Source: JBDRGD01 sp043818095
Lineage (GTDB): Bacteria > Chloroflexota > Dehalococcoidia > Dehalococcoidales > RBG-16-60-22
DNA: 30,761 nt
Assembly: GCA_043818095.1 (NCBI GenBank)
Contig: JBDRGD010000009.1
Span: 1-30,761 of the forward strand
Reading direction: 5' to 3'
Positions 15,816 through 24,597 of the stretch are shown here, one piece after another (within the stretch, counting starts at the first letter, position 1; every line of letters begins with the position of its first letter). Made by a program: the position numbers and the translations under genes. Below the pieces are notes generated by a model. It saw nothing but the letters and a program-made list of their open reading frames with translations, was not told where the DNA came from and did not search any database.

Positions 15816-17072
15816 ATGAAAATCCCACGCTGTAAAGGGACCCGGGACTGGCTGCCGGAGGAAATGGCGCGTTTCCGCCGCACGGAAGCGGGCTTCCGCG
15901 CACTATGCCTGAAATGGGGATACCAGGAAGTCCGCACGCCGACCATCGAATCGCTGCACCTTTTCACCTCGGCGGGGACGCTGACACCGAGCATGCTGGG
16001 CCGCGTTTATTCCTTCCTCGACTGGGACGGCTGGAGCGGGGAGAGGGTGGTGCTGCGCCCGGATGGAACGATACCCATCGCACGGCTGTACATCGACCGC
16101 ATGGCGGACCGTCCCGTGGCCCGGCTGTTCTATACCACCAACATCTTTATCTTCGAGGAGACCGGCAAGGAAAGCCGGGAGCGCTGGCAGTGCGGCGCGG
16201 AGCTTATCGGCGCGGGGGCGCCGCTGGCGGACACGGAGCTCGTGTCCCTCGCTTTGAGCGCCCTGGAGGACATGGGCGTCAAAGATGTGCAGCTGCGGCT
16301 GTCCCACGCGGGGGTGATTAAAGCCCTGCTGGCACGGCTGGGACTGGACCCGCAGGAGCAGGCGGCGACGTTCGACCGCATCCTGGACGGTGACGTGGAC
16401 ACGCTGGCGGAACTGCGCACGCGGAACCCGGAGATGGAAAAGGTGGTGCCGGCTTTCCTGAACCTTAAAGGCAGGAGCGCCGGGCTGCTGGACAACATGA
16501 AGGTGCTGGCGCATTTCCCGGAAATCAAGCCGCACCTGGAGAACTTCATGACCATCGTCGACCACATGGAGAGCCTGGGCTGCGAATATCAGATTGACAT
16601 CGCCTCCGGGGCGGGCTTCGAGTATTACACCGGGGTGATTTTCCAATTCTTCAGCGGAAACCGGAAAATCGGCGGCGGCGGTCGCTACGATAACCTGATT
16701 CCGGCGATGGGCGGCGGGGAAACGCCCGCCTGCGGTTTTGCGCTTTACCTGGACCCGTTGCTGTCGATTGTGTCTCCGGAGGCAGGTGGCCGGTCGGCGG
16801 GGAGCGCGGTCGGTGTCCGCGCCGGAAGCGGGGTGAGCATCTCCGAGGTCTTCCAGGCGATGGCGGCGCTGCATGGGGCGGGGCTAACGGCGGAAATCGC
16901 GCTGGGGGAGGACCGTCCGAAAGACCGGCGCTGGCTGCTGGAAGTAGGGCAGGGCGCGCCGCGTTTCCGGCTCTATGACCTCAGCCGGGGTGGCGAAATG
17001 ACCTGTCCCGACATCGGCGGGGTGCTGAAACTACTGGAGGCGGGGGATGCCGCTCAAAATCGCGCTGCCTAA
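15816..17072 (+). CDS. hisZ: ATP phosphoribosyltransferase regulatory subunit HisZ
   Basis: 418-residue histidyl-tRNA-synthetase paralogue that partners short-form HisG and carries the histidine feedback site. Class II aaRS landmarks are present (GTRDWLPEEM, VVLRPDGTIPIARLY as motif 2, GGGGRYDNL as motif 3). The synthetase-specific RGLDYYTG is replaced by SGAGFEYYTG, so the catalytic arginine is missing, which argues for HisZ and against a working HisRS. The C-terminal 90 residues look like a reduced accessory domain rather than a full anticodon-binding domain. The start ATG has AGAGGA and MKIPRCKGTRDWLP fits the family; a longer open frame from 15729 overlaps the promoter. It overlaps hisG by 26 bases. 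Confidence 0.9.
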   Translation: MKIPRCKGTRDWLPEEMARFRRTEAGFRALCLKWGYQEVRTPTIESLHLFTSAGTLTPSMLGRVYSFLDWDGWSGERVVLRPDGTIPIARLYIDRMADRPVARLFYTTNIFIFEETGKESRERWQCGAELIGAGAPLADTELVSLALSALEDMGVKDVQLRLSHAGVIKALLARLGLDPQEQAATFDRILDGDVDTLAELRTRNPEMEKVVPAFLNLKGRSAGLLDNMKVLAHFPEIKPHLENFMTIVDHMESLGCEYQIDIASGAGFEYYTGVIFQFFSGNRKIGGGGRYDNLIPAMGGGETPACGFALYLDPLLSIVSPEAGGRSAGSAVGVRAGSGVSISEVFQAMAALHGAGLTAEIALGEDRPKDRRWLLEVGQGAPRFRLYDLSRGGEMTCPDIGGVLKLLEAGDAAQNRAA

Positions 17073-18444
17073 AGGGCGCCTGCTGAGAAAGACTGCGGCG
17101 CTCCTCCAGAGAGCGGGTTGGGGGCTGGACGAATACCACTCGCGTATCAGCTTTTACCATCCCCGGGCCCAGCGTTTCCCGGACCTGGTCATCAAGGTCT
17201 TCCAGGAAAAGGACATCCCTGTCCAGGTAGCTATCGGCAACTATGACCTGGGTATCTGCGGGCGGGACTGGATGCAGGAGCTCGTCACGAAGTACCGGAG
17301 CAGCGCGCTGGTGATGCTGCGGGAGCTGGGTTACGGGAAGGGCGCCCTGTATGCCGCCGCCGGCGCGGGCCGGGAGGCTTTCCCGGCGAGGGGAAACGGC
17401 GTGGTGCGTATCGCCAGCGAGTATCCCAACCTGGCGGAAACGTTCGCCCTGAAGCAGCGGCTCAGTCGTTTTAACATCTTCCCCGTCTGGGGGGCGGCGG
17501 AAGGTTACCCCCCGGAGAACGCGGAGCTGGCCCTGGTCTCCGTCGGGACGGAAGCGGAACTCGGCGGCATGGGGCTGGCCCCCGTCCAGCGGGTGCTGGA
17601 AACCAACGCCGTGCTCATCGCCCACCAGGACAGCTGGCAGCGGAAAGACCTGGGCGAAATCGTCGCTTCCCTGGAAGAGGCGCTGGTCGCCGAGCCCCCT
17701 GCCGCTGAAGAAAAGGCCCCCGTGCCAATAATGCCCCCCCAGGTTCCTGTTGAATATGATGAGGACGCAATACGCCTGGCGCTGCCCGACGGGCATCAGC
17801 AGCAGCCCACCCTGGAACTGCTGCAGCGGGCGGGCATCGGCATCGAAGACTATCCCTCGGAGACCGGTAACCGCCGTCCCCGCATCGGTCTGGAAGGAGT
17901 GACCGTCAAGGTAATCCGCCCGCAGGACATGCCGCTGCAGGTGGCTAACGACGGCTTTGACCTGGCGGTGACCGGGCGGGACTGGGTACGGGAACACCGC
18001 AACCAGTTTCCGTCAAGTCCCGTAAGAGCGCTCGCCGACCTGAAATTCGGCTGGGTGAAAATCGTGGCGGTGGTCAGCCAGGACCTGCCGGTGAACGATG
18101 CCGCCAGCCTGAGGGAATACAGCACTTCCTGTGCCGCGCCCCTCCGGGTGGCCTCGGAATACACCCACATCGCGGACAAATATGCGCGGGACAACCACCT
18201 GGGAAATTACCGCATCGTGCCTACCTGGGGAGCCACGGAGGCTTTCCTGCCGGAGGACGCCGACATGCTTATCGAGAACGCCCAGACGGGGCGCACCATC
18301 GTCCGGCATAACCTGAGGATTATCGATACGCTGTTCGATTCCACCGCGTGCCTCGCCGGCAGCACCATGGTAAAGGACGGCAGAAAGGCAGCCGGGATTG
18401 ATGCCATCGTGAAAAGACTGCACGCTGCCGTTGAGGAGGCCTGA
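17047..18444 (+). CDS. hisG: ATP phosphoribosyltransferase, tandem-duplicated HisG (two catalytic lobes fused)
   Basis: HisG couples ATP and PRPP in the first step of histidine synthesis. Short HisG proteins have about 210 residues and long ones about 300; this ORF has 465 and contains two complete HisG-like lobes, 1-214 and 239-465, joined by a Pro/Glu-rich linker (215-238). Clear paired motifs are VQVAIGNYDLGICGRDW versus LQVANDGFDLAVTGRDW, and VRIASEYPNLAETFA versus LRVASEYTHIADKYA. Lobe 1 keeps ALPKGRL (5-12 region) and Arg33 but its PRPP-loop segment is degenerate (SVGTEAEL, 165-172). Lobe 2 has ALPDGHQ and no Arg33 equivalent but keeps QTGRTI (413-418) followed by an asparagine-leucine motif. 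GGAGG precedes the ATG. Context (hisZ upstream, hisD downstream) supports a working enzyme, probably a covalent pseudo-dimer. Confidence 0.9.
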   Translation: MPLKIALPKGRLLRKTAALLQRAGWGLDEYHSRISFYHPRAQRFPDLVIKVFQEKDIPVQVAIGNYDLGICGRDWMQELVTKYRSSALVMLRELGYGKGALYAAAGAGREAFPARGNGVVRIASEYPNLAETFALKQRLSRFNIFPVWGAAEGYPPENAELALVSVGTEAELGGMGLAPVQRVLETNAVLIAHQDSWQRKDLGEIVASLEEALVAEPPAAEEKAPVPIMPPQVPVEYDEDAIRLALPDGHQQQPTLELLQRAGIGIEDYPSETGNRRPRIGLEGVTVKVIRPQDMPLQVANDGFDLAVTGRDWVREHRNQFPSSPVRALADLKFGWVKIVAVVSQDLPVNDAASLREYSTSCAAPLRVASEYTHIADKYARDNHLGNYRIVPTWGATEAFLPEDADMLIENAQTGRTIVRHNLRIIDTLFDSTACLAGSTMVKDGRKAAGIDAIVKRLHAAVEEA

Positions 18445-18445
18445 T

Positions 18446-19765
18446 GTGAAGATTATCGAAGGTTTCACCGCGGCGAAAAAGGCGTTGTCCCGCGAGACGA
18501 CTTCGGTCAGCATCCCGGTAAGCGCGGAGATGCGCCGGGGGCTCAGGGAGCGGTTCGGCACGGAAGAACCCGAAGAAGCTGTCCGGATAATCCTCGACGA
18601 GGTACGCCGCGGCGGCGATGATGCGCTGCGGGAGTTGACCCGTAAGATAGACGGCAGGGAACTGAAAGCGCTGGAGGTAGGGAAAGAAGAGATAAAGGAC
18701 GCCGTCCGCCAGGTGGATAAAGACCTGCTGGATGCCCTGAGACAGGCGGCACAGCGCATAGAAGAGTTCCACCGCCGGCAGCGGGAGAACATCTGGCGGG
18801 AAATCAGCGGACACGGCGTGGGGCAGCAGGTGCGCGCCCTGGGCCGCGTCGGCGTTTATGTCCCCGGAGGGACTGCTTCATATCCCTCCACGGTACTGAT
18901 GACGGCCGTGCCGGCCAGGGTCGCCGGGGTCGGTGAGGTCATCCTGACCACGCCCCCGGGCAGGGACGGCAAAATCCCCGCGATGACGCTGTCGGCGGCG
19001 GACATCGCCGGGGTGGACCGCGTCTTCGGTATCGGCGGCGCCCAGGCCATCGGCGCGCTGGCGTTCGGCACGGAAACCATACCCGCGGTGGACAAGATAT
19101 GCGGTCCGGGCAATATCTTCGTGATGCTGGCGAAAAAGCAGGTCTTCGGAACGGTAGCCATCGACGGCCTGCAAGGGCCTTCCGAGGTGATGATAATCGC
19201 CGACGACGGGGCAAATCCGGAATACTGCGCGGCGGATATCCTCGCCCAGGCGGAGCATGACGTGCTGGCGGCGGCGGTGATGGTAACGACTTCCCGGGAG
19301 GTGGCGCAGGCGGTGGTCAAGGAGCTTGACCGGCAGCTGCCGGAGCTTTCCCGCCGGGAGATGCTTTCCCCCGCGCTGGAGCGCGGGATAATCGCGGTGG
19401 TATCCAGCCTTCAAGAGGCCGTGGCACTGGCCAACCTCTACGCCCCGGAGCACCTCTGCCTGATGGTGGCGGACGCCGGGAAATACCTTCCGGATATCAG
19501 GAATGCGGGCTGCATCGTTGCCGGGAGGGACGCTACCGTCGTCCTCGGCGACTACATCGCGGGGCCGAGCCATGCTTTGCCCACCGGCGGCACCGCGCGC
19601 TTCAGCTCGCCGCTGAATGTGAGCGATTTCATCAAATATACCAGTGTCGTGCACGTCGACGGCGCGATGCTGGCAAAGCTCGGACCGGCGGCGGCGCTCA
19701 TCGCCCGGGCGGAAGGGCTGGACGCTCATGCCCGCGCCGTGACCAGGCGACTGAAGAAAGCCTGA
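18446..19765 (+). CDS. hisD: Histidinol dehydrogenase
   Basis: 439-residue zinc enzyme performing the last two NAD-linked oxidations from histidinol to histidine. Signature segments are VGVYVPGGTASYPSTVLMTAVPARVAG (N-terminal substrate/NAD lobe), IDGLQGPSEVMIIAD, QAEHD (zinc ligands Gln and His), the catalytic pair Glu335-His336 in YAPEHLCL, and GPSHALPTGGTARFSSPL. The start is GTG 18446, one base after the hisG stop, with GAGGAGG six bases before it. An in-frame TTG at 18431 lies inside that ribosome site and is unlikely. The frame is intact and of normal length. Confidence 0.97.
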   Translation: MKIIEGFTAAKKALSRETTSVSIPVSAEMRRGLRERFGTEEPEEAVRIILDEVRRGGDDALRELTRKIDGRELKALEVGKEEIKDAVRQVDKDLLDALRQAAQRIEEFHRRQRENIWREISGHGVGQQVRALGRVGVYVPGGTASYPSTVLMTAVPARVAGVGEVILTTPPGRDGKIPAMTLSAADIAGVDRVFGIGGAQAIGALAFGTETIPAVDKICGPGNIFVMLAKKQVFGTVAIDGLQGPSEVMIIADDGANPEYCAADILAQAEHDVLAAAVMVTTSREVAQAVVKELDRQLPELSRREMLSPALERGIIAVVSSLQEAVALANLYAPEHLCLMVADAGKYLPDIRNAGCIVAGRDATVVLGDYIAGPSHALPTGGTARFSSPLNVSDFIKYTSVVHVDGAMLAKLGPAAALIARAEGLDAHARAVTRRLKKA

Positions 19766-19794
19766 ACACCGGCAGGGCGGTCTTTTCCCTCCGA

Positions 19795-19824
19795 TTGTCC
19801 CCTGACGTAAATACGTGCTAAAAT
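19795..19824 (+). promoter_or_regulatory. Promoter for hisC-hisB and the membrane ferredoxin gene
   Basis: TTGTCC (19795-19800), 18 bases, TAAAAT (19819-19824) in the 86-base gap between hisD and hisC. Transcription would start near 19831, about 20 bases before the hisC ATG. No convincing terminator for the upstream operon is visible in the gap, so hisC-hisB may be read from both promoters. Confidence 0.55.
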
Positions 19825-19851
19825 GCGGGCAGTATTTTGGCGGTACGCAGA

Positions 19852-20952
19852 ATGTCTGAGGAAAAAGATATTGCCCGGAGAGTCCGGCCCGACCTGGCGG
19901 CGCTGACCGCTTACGCGGCGCACAAGTCGCCGGATACCCTCAAGGGCGTCACGGCGCGGAAAATCATCAAGCTGGACGCTAACGAGAACCCTTACGGCTG
20001 TTCCCCGCGGGCGCGCCTGGCGCTGGCGGAGTACGGGAACTGGCACATTTACCCGGACGCCGCCCAGACGCGGCTGCGCGGGCAGCTGGCGGAATATACC
20101 GGCACTAGCCCGGAACGCATCGTCGCCGCCACGGGGAGCGGCGAGTTGCTCGATGATATTCTCGTCCTGCTGCTGGGCCCCGGCGACGAGGTAATCAACT
20201 GCCCGCCCACTTTCGACCTCTACCGTCTGCGCACCATCATCAACGGGGGCAAACTGGTCAACATCGAGCGCGACGCCGACTTTAACGTGGATGTTCCCAC
20301 GGTGCGGGCGGCGGTAAGCGAAAAGACGAAGCTGATTGTGCTTTCGAACCCGAACAACCCCACCGGGAACGCCACCCCGGAGAAGGACATCATAGCCCTG
20401 GCGGAGACCGGGGTGCCGCTGCTGGTGGATGAAGCCTACATCGAGTTCACCGGAGAGTCTGTCGTTCCCCTGACCGCCGCTTATCCCAACATCATGGTGT
20501 TGCGGACCTTCAGCAAGTGGGCGGGGCTGGCGGGACTGCGCATCGGCTACGGGATTTTCCCCGCGGCGATAGCGGCTTACCTGCTCAAGATAAAGCTGCC
20601 GTATAACGTCAACGTCGCCGCGCTGGTGGCGGCGGAAGCGTCCCTGCAGGACGCGGCTTTCCTGATGGACAAGGTCAAAGACATCATCGCGGAGAGGGCA
20701 CGGCTCTTCCGGGAGCTCGGCAAAGTCCCGTGGCTGAAAGCGTACCCCTCGCGGGCCAACTTTATCTACTGTCGGCTGACGCGGGGAAAGGCGGACCGGC
20801 TCTACCGGCGGCTCCAGGAGCAGGGCATCCTGGTGCGCTACTTCGACCAGCCTCTCCTGCAGAACGGCTTCCGGGTCAGCGTGGGCAGACCGGAGGAAAA
20901 CGATATTTTTCTGAAAACACTCCGCGGACTGGAGGGGAAACTAGATGAATAG
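19852..20952 (+). CDS. hisC: Histidinol-phosphate aminotransferase
   Basis: 366-residue fold-type I PLP enzyme that transaminates imidazole-acetol phosphate. Visible landmarks are the N-terminal LDANENPYGCSP (substrate-binding ANENP), SNPNNPTGN, DEAYIEF with the PLP-contacting Asp and Tyr, the Schiff-base Lys222 in RTFSKWAGLAGLRIGYG, and FRVSVGRPEEN near the C-terminus with the carboxylate-binding Arg. ATG 19852 is preferred over TTG 19837. The ribosome site is weak (GGCGG about nine bases away). The gene ends by overlapping hisB by eight bases. Confidence 0.96.
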   Translation: MSEEKDIARRVRPDLAALTAYAAHKSPDTLKGVTARKIIKLDANENPYGCSPRARLALAEYGNWHIYPDAAQTRLRGQLAEYTGTSPERIVAATGSGELLDDILVLLLGPGDEVINCPPTFDLYRLRTIINGGKLVNIERDADFNVDVPTVRAAVSEKTKLIVLSNPNNPTGNATPEKDIIALAETGVPLLVDEAYIEFTGESVVPLTAAYPNIMVLRTFSKWAGLAGLRIGYGIFPAAIAAYLLKIKLPYNVNVAALVAAEASLQDAAFLMDKVKDIIAERARLFRELGKVPWLKAYPSRANFIYCRLTRGKADRLYRRLQEQGILVRYFDQPLLQNGFRVSVGRPEENDIFLKTLRGLEGKLDE

Positions 20953-21532
20953 AACGGCTCATATCCAGCGCCCGACGAAAGAGACCCGCATCGACCTGCG
21001 CCTGAACATCGACGGGCAGGGGAAACAGGAAATCAAGACCGGTATAAAGATGCTCGACCACCTGCTGGCGCAACTGGCGCAGCACGGCAGGTTCGACCTC
21101 CAACTGGACGCCTCCGGTGATGACCAGCACCACCTGGCGGAGGACATCGGCATCGCCCTAGGGAAAGCCTTCCAGGAAGCCCTGGGGGAGAAGAGGGGCA
21201 TCATCCGCATGGCCAACGCAACCGTGCCGATGGACGATGCCCTGGCGATGGTGGCGGTGGACATCGGCGGGCGGGGCTATGCCGTCCTGGACCTGACCTT
21301 CGCCGAGAACGACATGCTCGGGTTTGCCACGGACCTGATAAGGCATTTTCTGGAGAGCTTCGCCCATGAGGCGAAGATGAACCTGCATGCCCGGACGGTC
21401 TACGGCAGCAACGACCACCACCGGGCGGAGGCGCTCTTCAAGGCGCTGGGGCGCGCGCTGGACATGGCGACAGCACCCGACGCACGCATTTCCGGGGAAA
21501 TCCCCAGCACCAAGGAGTTCCTGGAAAAGTAG
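20945..21532 (+). CDS. hisB: Imidazoleglycerol-phosphate dehydratase
   Basis: 195-residue monofunctional dehydratase with two internally repeated half-domains. Each half brings metal-binding histidines: MLDHLL, DQHHLAEDIGIALG and NDHHRAEALFKALG, plus HFLESFAHEAKMNLH. The C-terminal STKEFLEK is the usual ending. No histidinol phosphatase domain is fused. The start lies inside hisC with GGAGGGG before it. hisH, hisA, hisF, hisI/E and the phosphatase are not in the window, so the pathway continues elsewhere. Confidence 0.97.
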   Translation: MNRTAHIQRPTKETRIDLRLNIDGQGKQEIKTGIKMLDHLLAQLAQHGRFDLQLDASGDDQHHLAEDIGIALGKAFQEALGEKRGIIRMANATVPMDDALAMVAVDIGGRGYAVLDLTFAENDMLGFATDLIRHFLESFAHEAKMNLHARTVYGSNDHHRAEALFKALGRALDMATAPDARISGEIPSTKEFLEK

Positions 21533-21536
21533 ACAG

Positions 21537-22286
21537 ATGAAAATCGGCCTCCGGCAGAGAGTCCGGCTCTATCTCCTTTATGTCATGGTGATTACCTTCC
21601 CCGTGACCATGAACTATTTCTCGGTTTACCTGATAATCGAAGGCTCGGGGAAGGGCATCATGACCGCCAGCTTCTTTTTCTGGACGCTCTTCGCGGGGAC
21701 GTCCCTGGTCTTCGGCAGGGCGGCCTGCGGCTATATCTGTCCGCTGGGCGCCTACCAGGAAACCAAGGACCGCATGGCGGCCCGGCCCCTTGTCAGGGTG
21801 CGCTATCTGAAATCAGTCAAGTTTCTTTTCGCCGTCGCGTGGGTGGGCGCCATCATCGCGGCGGTGGTTGCCGCCGGAGGCTACCGCGGCGTCAACCTGC
21901 TCTACAACACGGAATCGGGCGTGTCCATCGACAGCCCACAGTCATGGATTACCTTCGGCAGTATTGTGCTGGTGGTGCTGCTGCCCGTTTTCTTCCTCGG
22001 CAAGCGGGGGTTCTGCCACTACTTCTGCCCCTGGGGCGTGCTCAACATGGCGGGAACGAAAGTAAAGGAATGGCTGCGGATTCCGTCGCTGCACCTGCGT
22101 GCCCGTAAGGAACTCTGCCAGCAGTGCCGCACCTGCGAGCGCAACTGCCCGATGAGCCTGCCGGTGACCCGGATGGCACAGTCCGGCAGCATGAAAAACA
22201 CGGAATGCATCCTCTGCGGGACCTGCGCCGATAACTGTCCCCAGGCGGTGATTAACTATGCCTGGGGAAGACCTACGCCGGGGTGA
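21537..22286 (+). CDS. Membrane-bound 4Fe-4S ferredoxin protein, NapH/NosR-like
   Basis: 249-residue protein with four membrane helices (about 12-34, 42-62, 94-116, 138-156). Two cytoplasmic CxxxCP motifs follow helices 2 and 4 (CGYICPLGA, Cys64/68; CHYFCPWG, Cys160/164). A C-terminal 2[4Fe-4S] ferredoxin domain has Cys194/197/200/204 and Cys224/227/230/234. Such proteins pass electrons between quinol and soluble or extracytoplasmic partners (NapH, NosR, RdhC-like and related). No reductase or maturation gene is nearby. It starts four bases after hisB, so it is co-transcribed with histidine genes, which is odd, and its physiological partner is unknown. ATG 21537 is chosen over a longer frame that runs back through hisB. 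Its last 14 bases overlap purC tail to tail. Confidence 0.88.
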   Translation: MKIGLRQRVRLYLLYVMVITFPVTMNYFSVYLIIEGSGKGIMTASFFFWTLFAGTSLVFGRAACGYICPLGAYQETKDRMAARPLVRVRYLKSVKFLFAVAWVGAIIAAVVAAGGYRGVNLLYNTESGVSIDSPQSWITFGSIVLVVLLPVFFLGKRGFCHYFCPWGVLNMAGTKVKEWLRIPSLHLRARKELCQQCRTCERNCPMSLPVTRMAQSGSMKNTECILCGTCADNCPQAVINYAWGRPTPG

Positions 22287-23220
22287 CGATTTTCCGGCCG
22301 GTGAGCCGTTCGTAGGCCTCGACGTAGCGCGCCGTAGTCTCGGCCACCACCTCCGGGGGCAACTCGGGGACCGGGGGCTCCTTCTTCCAGCCCGATTGCA
22401 CCAGCCAGTCGCGCACCGGCTGCTTGTCGAAGCTGGGCTGTGATTTACCCGGCTCGTAAAGCGCCTTGTCCCAGAAGCGGGACGAGTCCGGCGTGAGAAT
22501 CTCGTCAATCAGGACCAGCTTTTTGTCATCGAGCCCGAATTCGAACTTGGTATCCGCGATGATGATACCGCGGACGAGGGCGTCTGCGGCGGCGTGCTTA
22601 TAAATCTCCAGGGTTCTCAGGGCCATCTCCGCGGCTTTTTCCTTGCCGACGAGCTTTTCCATCTGCCCCGGTTCCAGCGGCATGTCGTGTCCCGAATCCG
22701 CTTTCGTGGTCGGCGTGAAGAGCGGCTCGGACAGCTTCTCGCTTTCCTGAAGTCCCCGGCGCAGGCGAATTCCGCCGACCGTGCCGTGCTGCTGATACTC
22801 CTCCCAGGCCGAGCCGGAGATATAGCCCCGCGCCACGCACTCCACGGGGAGACGCTGGACCTTCTTCACAATCATCGAGCGGCCGACTAGGTATTCCGGG
22901 TAGTCGAAGCGCTGCGCCGCGGTGATATAGGAATCAAGAACGTTGACACTGTCCACCGGCTCCAGGAGGTGGTTCGGCACCATCGTCGCCGTGTGCCGGA
23001 ACCAGTAAAGGGAGAGCTGGTTCAGGACGAAGCCCTTCCGGGGGATGCCGTTGGGCAGGATAAAGTCGAAAGCGGAAATCCGGTCCGTGGCGATAATGAG
23101 GAGATGATTGCCCAGGTCATAGGTATCCCGCACCTTGCCCCGGATGAACATCGGCAGGGGCAGGTCAGTGGTCATCAGCAGGGAATTCTTTGTCCCGTTA
23201 TCCGGTTGCCTGTTATCCAA
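22273..23220 (-). CDS. purC: Phosphoribosylaminoimidazole-succinocarboxamide synthase (SAICAR synthetase)
   Basis: ATP-dependent ligase joining CAIR and aspartate in purine synthesis. The 315-residue length and sequence (FIRGKVRDTYDLG, ATDRISAFDFILPNGIPRKG, VECVARGYISGSAWEEY, IADTKFEFG, DEILTPDSSRFW) match the longer, yeast-type branch rather than the 240-residue form. The frame opens at a TTG (23220) with GAGGTG correctly spaced. An in-frame ATG at 23175 lacks a ribosome site, though it would still leave the core intact. It is the last gene of the purine block. Confidence 0.95.
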   Translation of the reverse strand: MDNRQPDNGTKNSLLMTTDLPLPMFIRGKVRDTYDLGNHLLIIATDRISAFDFILPNGIPRKGFVLNQLSLYWFRHTATMVPNHLLEPVDSVNVLDSYITAAQRFDYPEYLVGRSMIVKKVQRLPVECVARGYISGSAWEEYQQHGTVGGIRLRRGLQESEKLSEPLFTPTTKADSGHDMPLEPGQMEKLVGKEKAAEMALRTLEIYKHAAADALVRGIIIADTKFEFGLDDKKLVLIDEILTPDSSRFWDKALYEPGKSQPSFDKQPVRDWLVQSGWKKEPPVPELPPEVVAETTARYVEAYERLTGRKIVTPA

Positions 23221-23247
23221 AATACACCTCAGTATATCCGTCGTTAA

Positions 23248-24597
23248 CTAAATTTTCCGCGGCGCCAGGTTGCCCGCCGGCGGCATGGTCCCTTTCCACT
23301 GCATCGCGGTCAGGCCCAGGCGCTTGAAGATATCGTCCACGTAGCGCAGGTAGTATTCATAGTCGAAAAGGCCCTCCAGCTTTTCCGCGGGCAGGACAGC
23401 GGTGACCTCCTTGTCCGCGAGCAGGGTTTTCAGGAAGCTCCGCCCCCGGCGCCAGGTGGACATCGCGTTACGCTGCACTATTTTATAGGCCTCCTGGCGG
23501 CTGAGACCCTGCTCGATGAGCGCCAGCATGATGCGCTGGGAAAAGACCAGCCCGTGGGTCATTTCCAGGTTCTGTTTCATCTTCCCGGGATAAACGATGA
23601 GCCCGTCCATGACGGAGGTGAAGAGGGACAGGCAGTAGTCCAGCAGCAGGCAGGAGTCCGGGAAGATAATCCGTTCCGTGGAGGAATGGCTGATGTCGCG
23701 CTCGTGCCAGAGGGCGATGTTCTGCAGGGAGGTCAGCGCGTAGCCTCGGATGACGCGCGCCAGCCCGCAGATGCGCTCGCAGAGCTCCGGATTGCGCTTG
23801 TGGGGCATTGCCGAGGAACCGGTCTGCCCGGCGCTGAAGGGCTCTTCCGCCTCGCGGGTCTCCGTTTTCTGCAGGGACCTGATTTCCGTGGCGAACTTCT
23901 CCAGGGAGCCGGCGATAATCGCCAGCGTCGTGACGAACTGCGCGTGGCGGTCCCGCTGGAGGACCTGGTTGGAGATGGTGGCGGGCGTCAGTTTCAGCTT
24001 GAGACAGGCGCGCTGCTCAATCTCCGGCGGCACGGTGGCGTAGGTGCCTACCGCCCCGGAAATCTTGCCGATGGCTATCGTCTTTTTGGCGTCGGTGAGG
24101 CGTTGCAGATTACGGCGCATTTCCTCCACCCACACCGCCAGCTTCAAGCCGAAGGTAATCGGCTCGGCATGAACGCCGTGGGTGCGTCCCATCATGATGG
24201 TATATTTGTGCTCCATGGCCCGGCGGGCAAGGACGGCGGTCATCTCCTTGACGTCCGCGGCCAGGATATCCGCCGCCTCCACCAGCTGCAGGCTGAGGGC
24301 GGTGTCCATGACGTCCGATGAGGTCAGGCCGAGGTGGATGTAGCGGGACTCCTTGCCGATGCTTTCCGAGACGGACCCCAGGAACGCCGTCATGTCATGG
24401 TGGGTCTCCTGGAGGATTTCCTCCATGCGGGGGATATTGCACTTGGCGAGCTTTATCTTGGGGATGGCGTTGCGTGGTATGCTCCCAATCTCCGACCAGG
24501 CATCGCAGACGGCGATCTCCACGTCGAGCCACTTGTTGAACTTGTTCTCCTCGGACCAGACCCGCTTCATCTGGGGACGGGAATAGCGCTCAATCAT
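23248..24597 (-). CDS. purB: Adenylosuccinate lyase
   Basis: 449-residue fumarase/aspartase-superfamily enzyme acting twice in purine synthesis (SAICAR to AICAR, and adenylosuccinate to AMP). Landmarks are IHLGLTSSDVMDTAL, MGRTHGVHAEPITFG (with the general-acid His) and the superfamily signature SSAMPHKRNP with the flexible catalytic Ser loop. The ATG overlaps the purE stop by four bases. It is followed 27 bases later by purC. Confidence 0.97.
   Translation of the reverse strand: MIERYSRPQMKRVWSEENKFNKWLDVEIAVCDAWSEIGSIPRNAIPKIKLAKCNIPRMEEILQETHHDMTAFLGSVSESIGKESRYIHLGLTSSDVMDTALSLQLVEAADILAADVKEMTAVLARRAMEHKYTIMMGRTHGVHAEPITFGLKLAVWVEEMRRNLQRLTDAKKTIAIGKISGAVGTYATVPPEIEQRACLKLKLTPATISNQVLQRDRHAQFVTTLAIIAGSLEKFATEIRSLQKTETREAEEPFSAGQTGSSAMPHKRNPELCERICGLARVIRGYALTSLQNIALWHERDISHSSTERIIFPDSCLLLDYCLSLFTSVMDGLIVYPGKMKQNLEMTHGLVFSQRIMLALIEQGLSRQEAYKIVQRNAMSTWRRGRSFLKTLLADKEVTAVLPAEKLEGLFDYEYYLRYVDDIFKRLGLTAMQWKGTMPPAGNLAPRKI

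Noticed and set aside
15816..17072. Histidyl-tRNA synthetase instead of HisZ
   Set aside because: The RGLDYYTG motif with the catalytic arginine is changed to SGAGFEYYTG, the anticodon-binding domain is reduced, and the gene leads a histidine operon directly before hisG.
17047..18444. Ordinary long-form HisG with an ACT-like regulatory domain
   Set aside because: The C-terminal half is a second copy of the catalytic lobe (GRDW, ASEY and TGRT motifs), not an ACT-like domain, and HisZ is present, which goes with short-form HisG.
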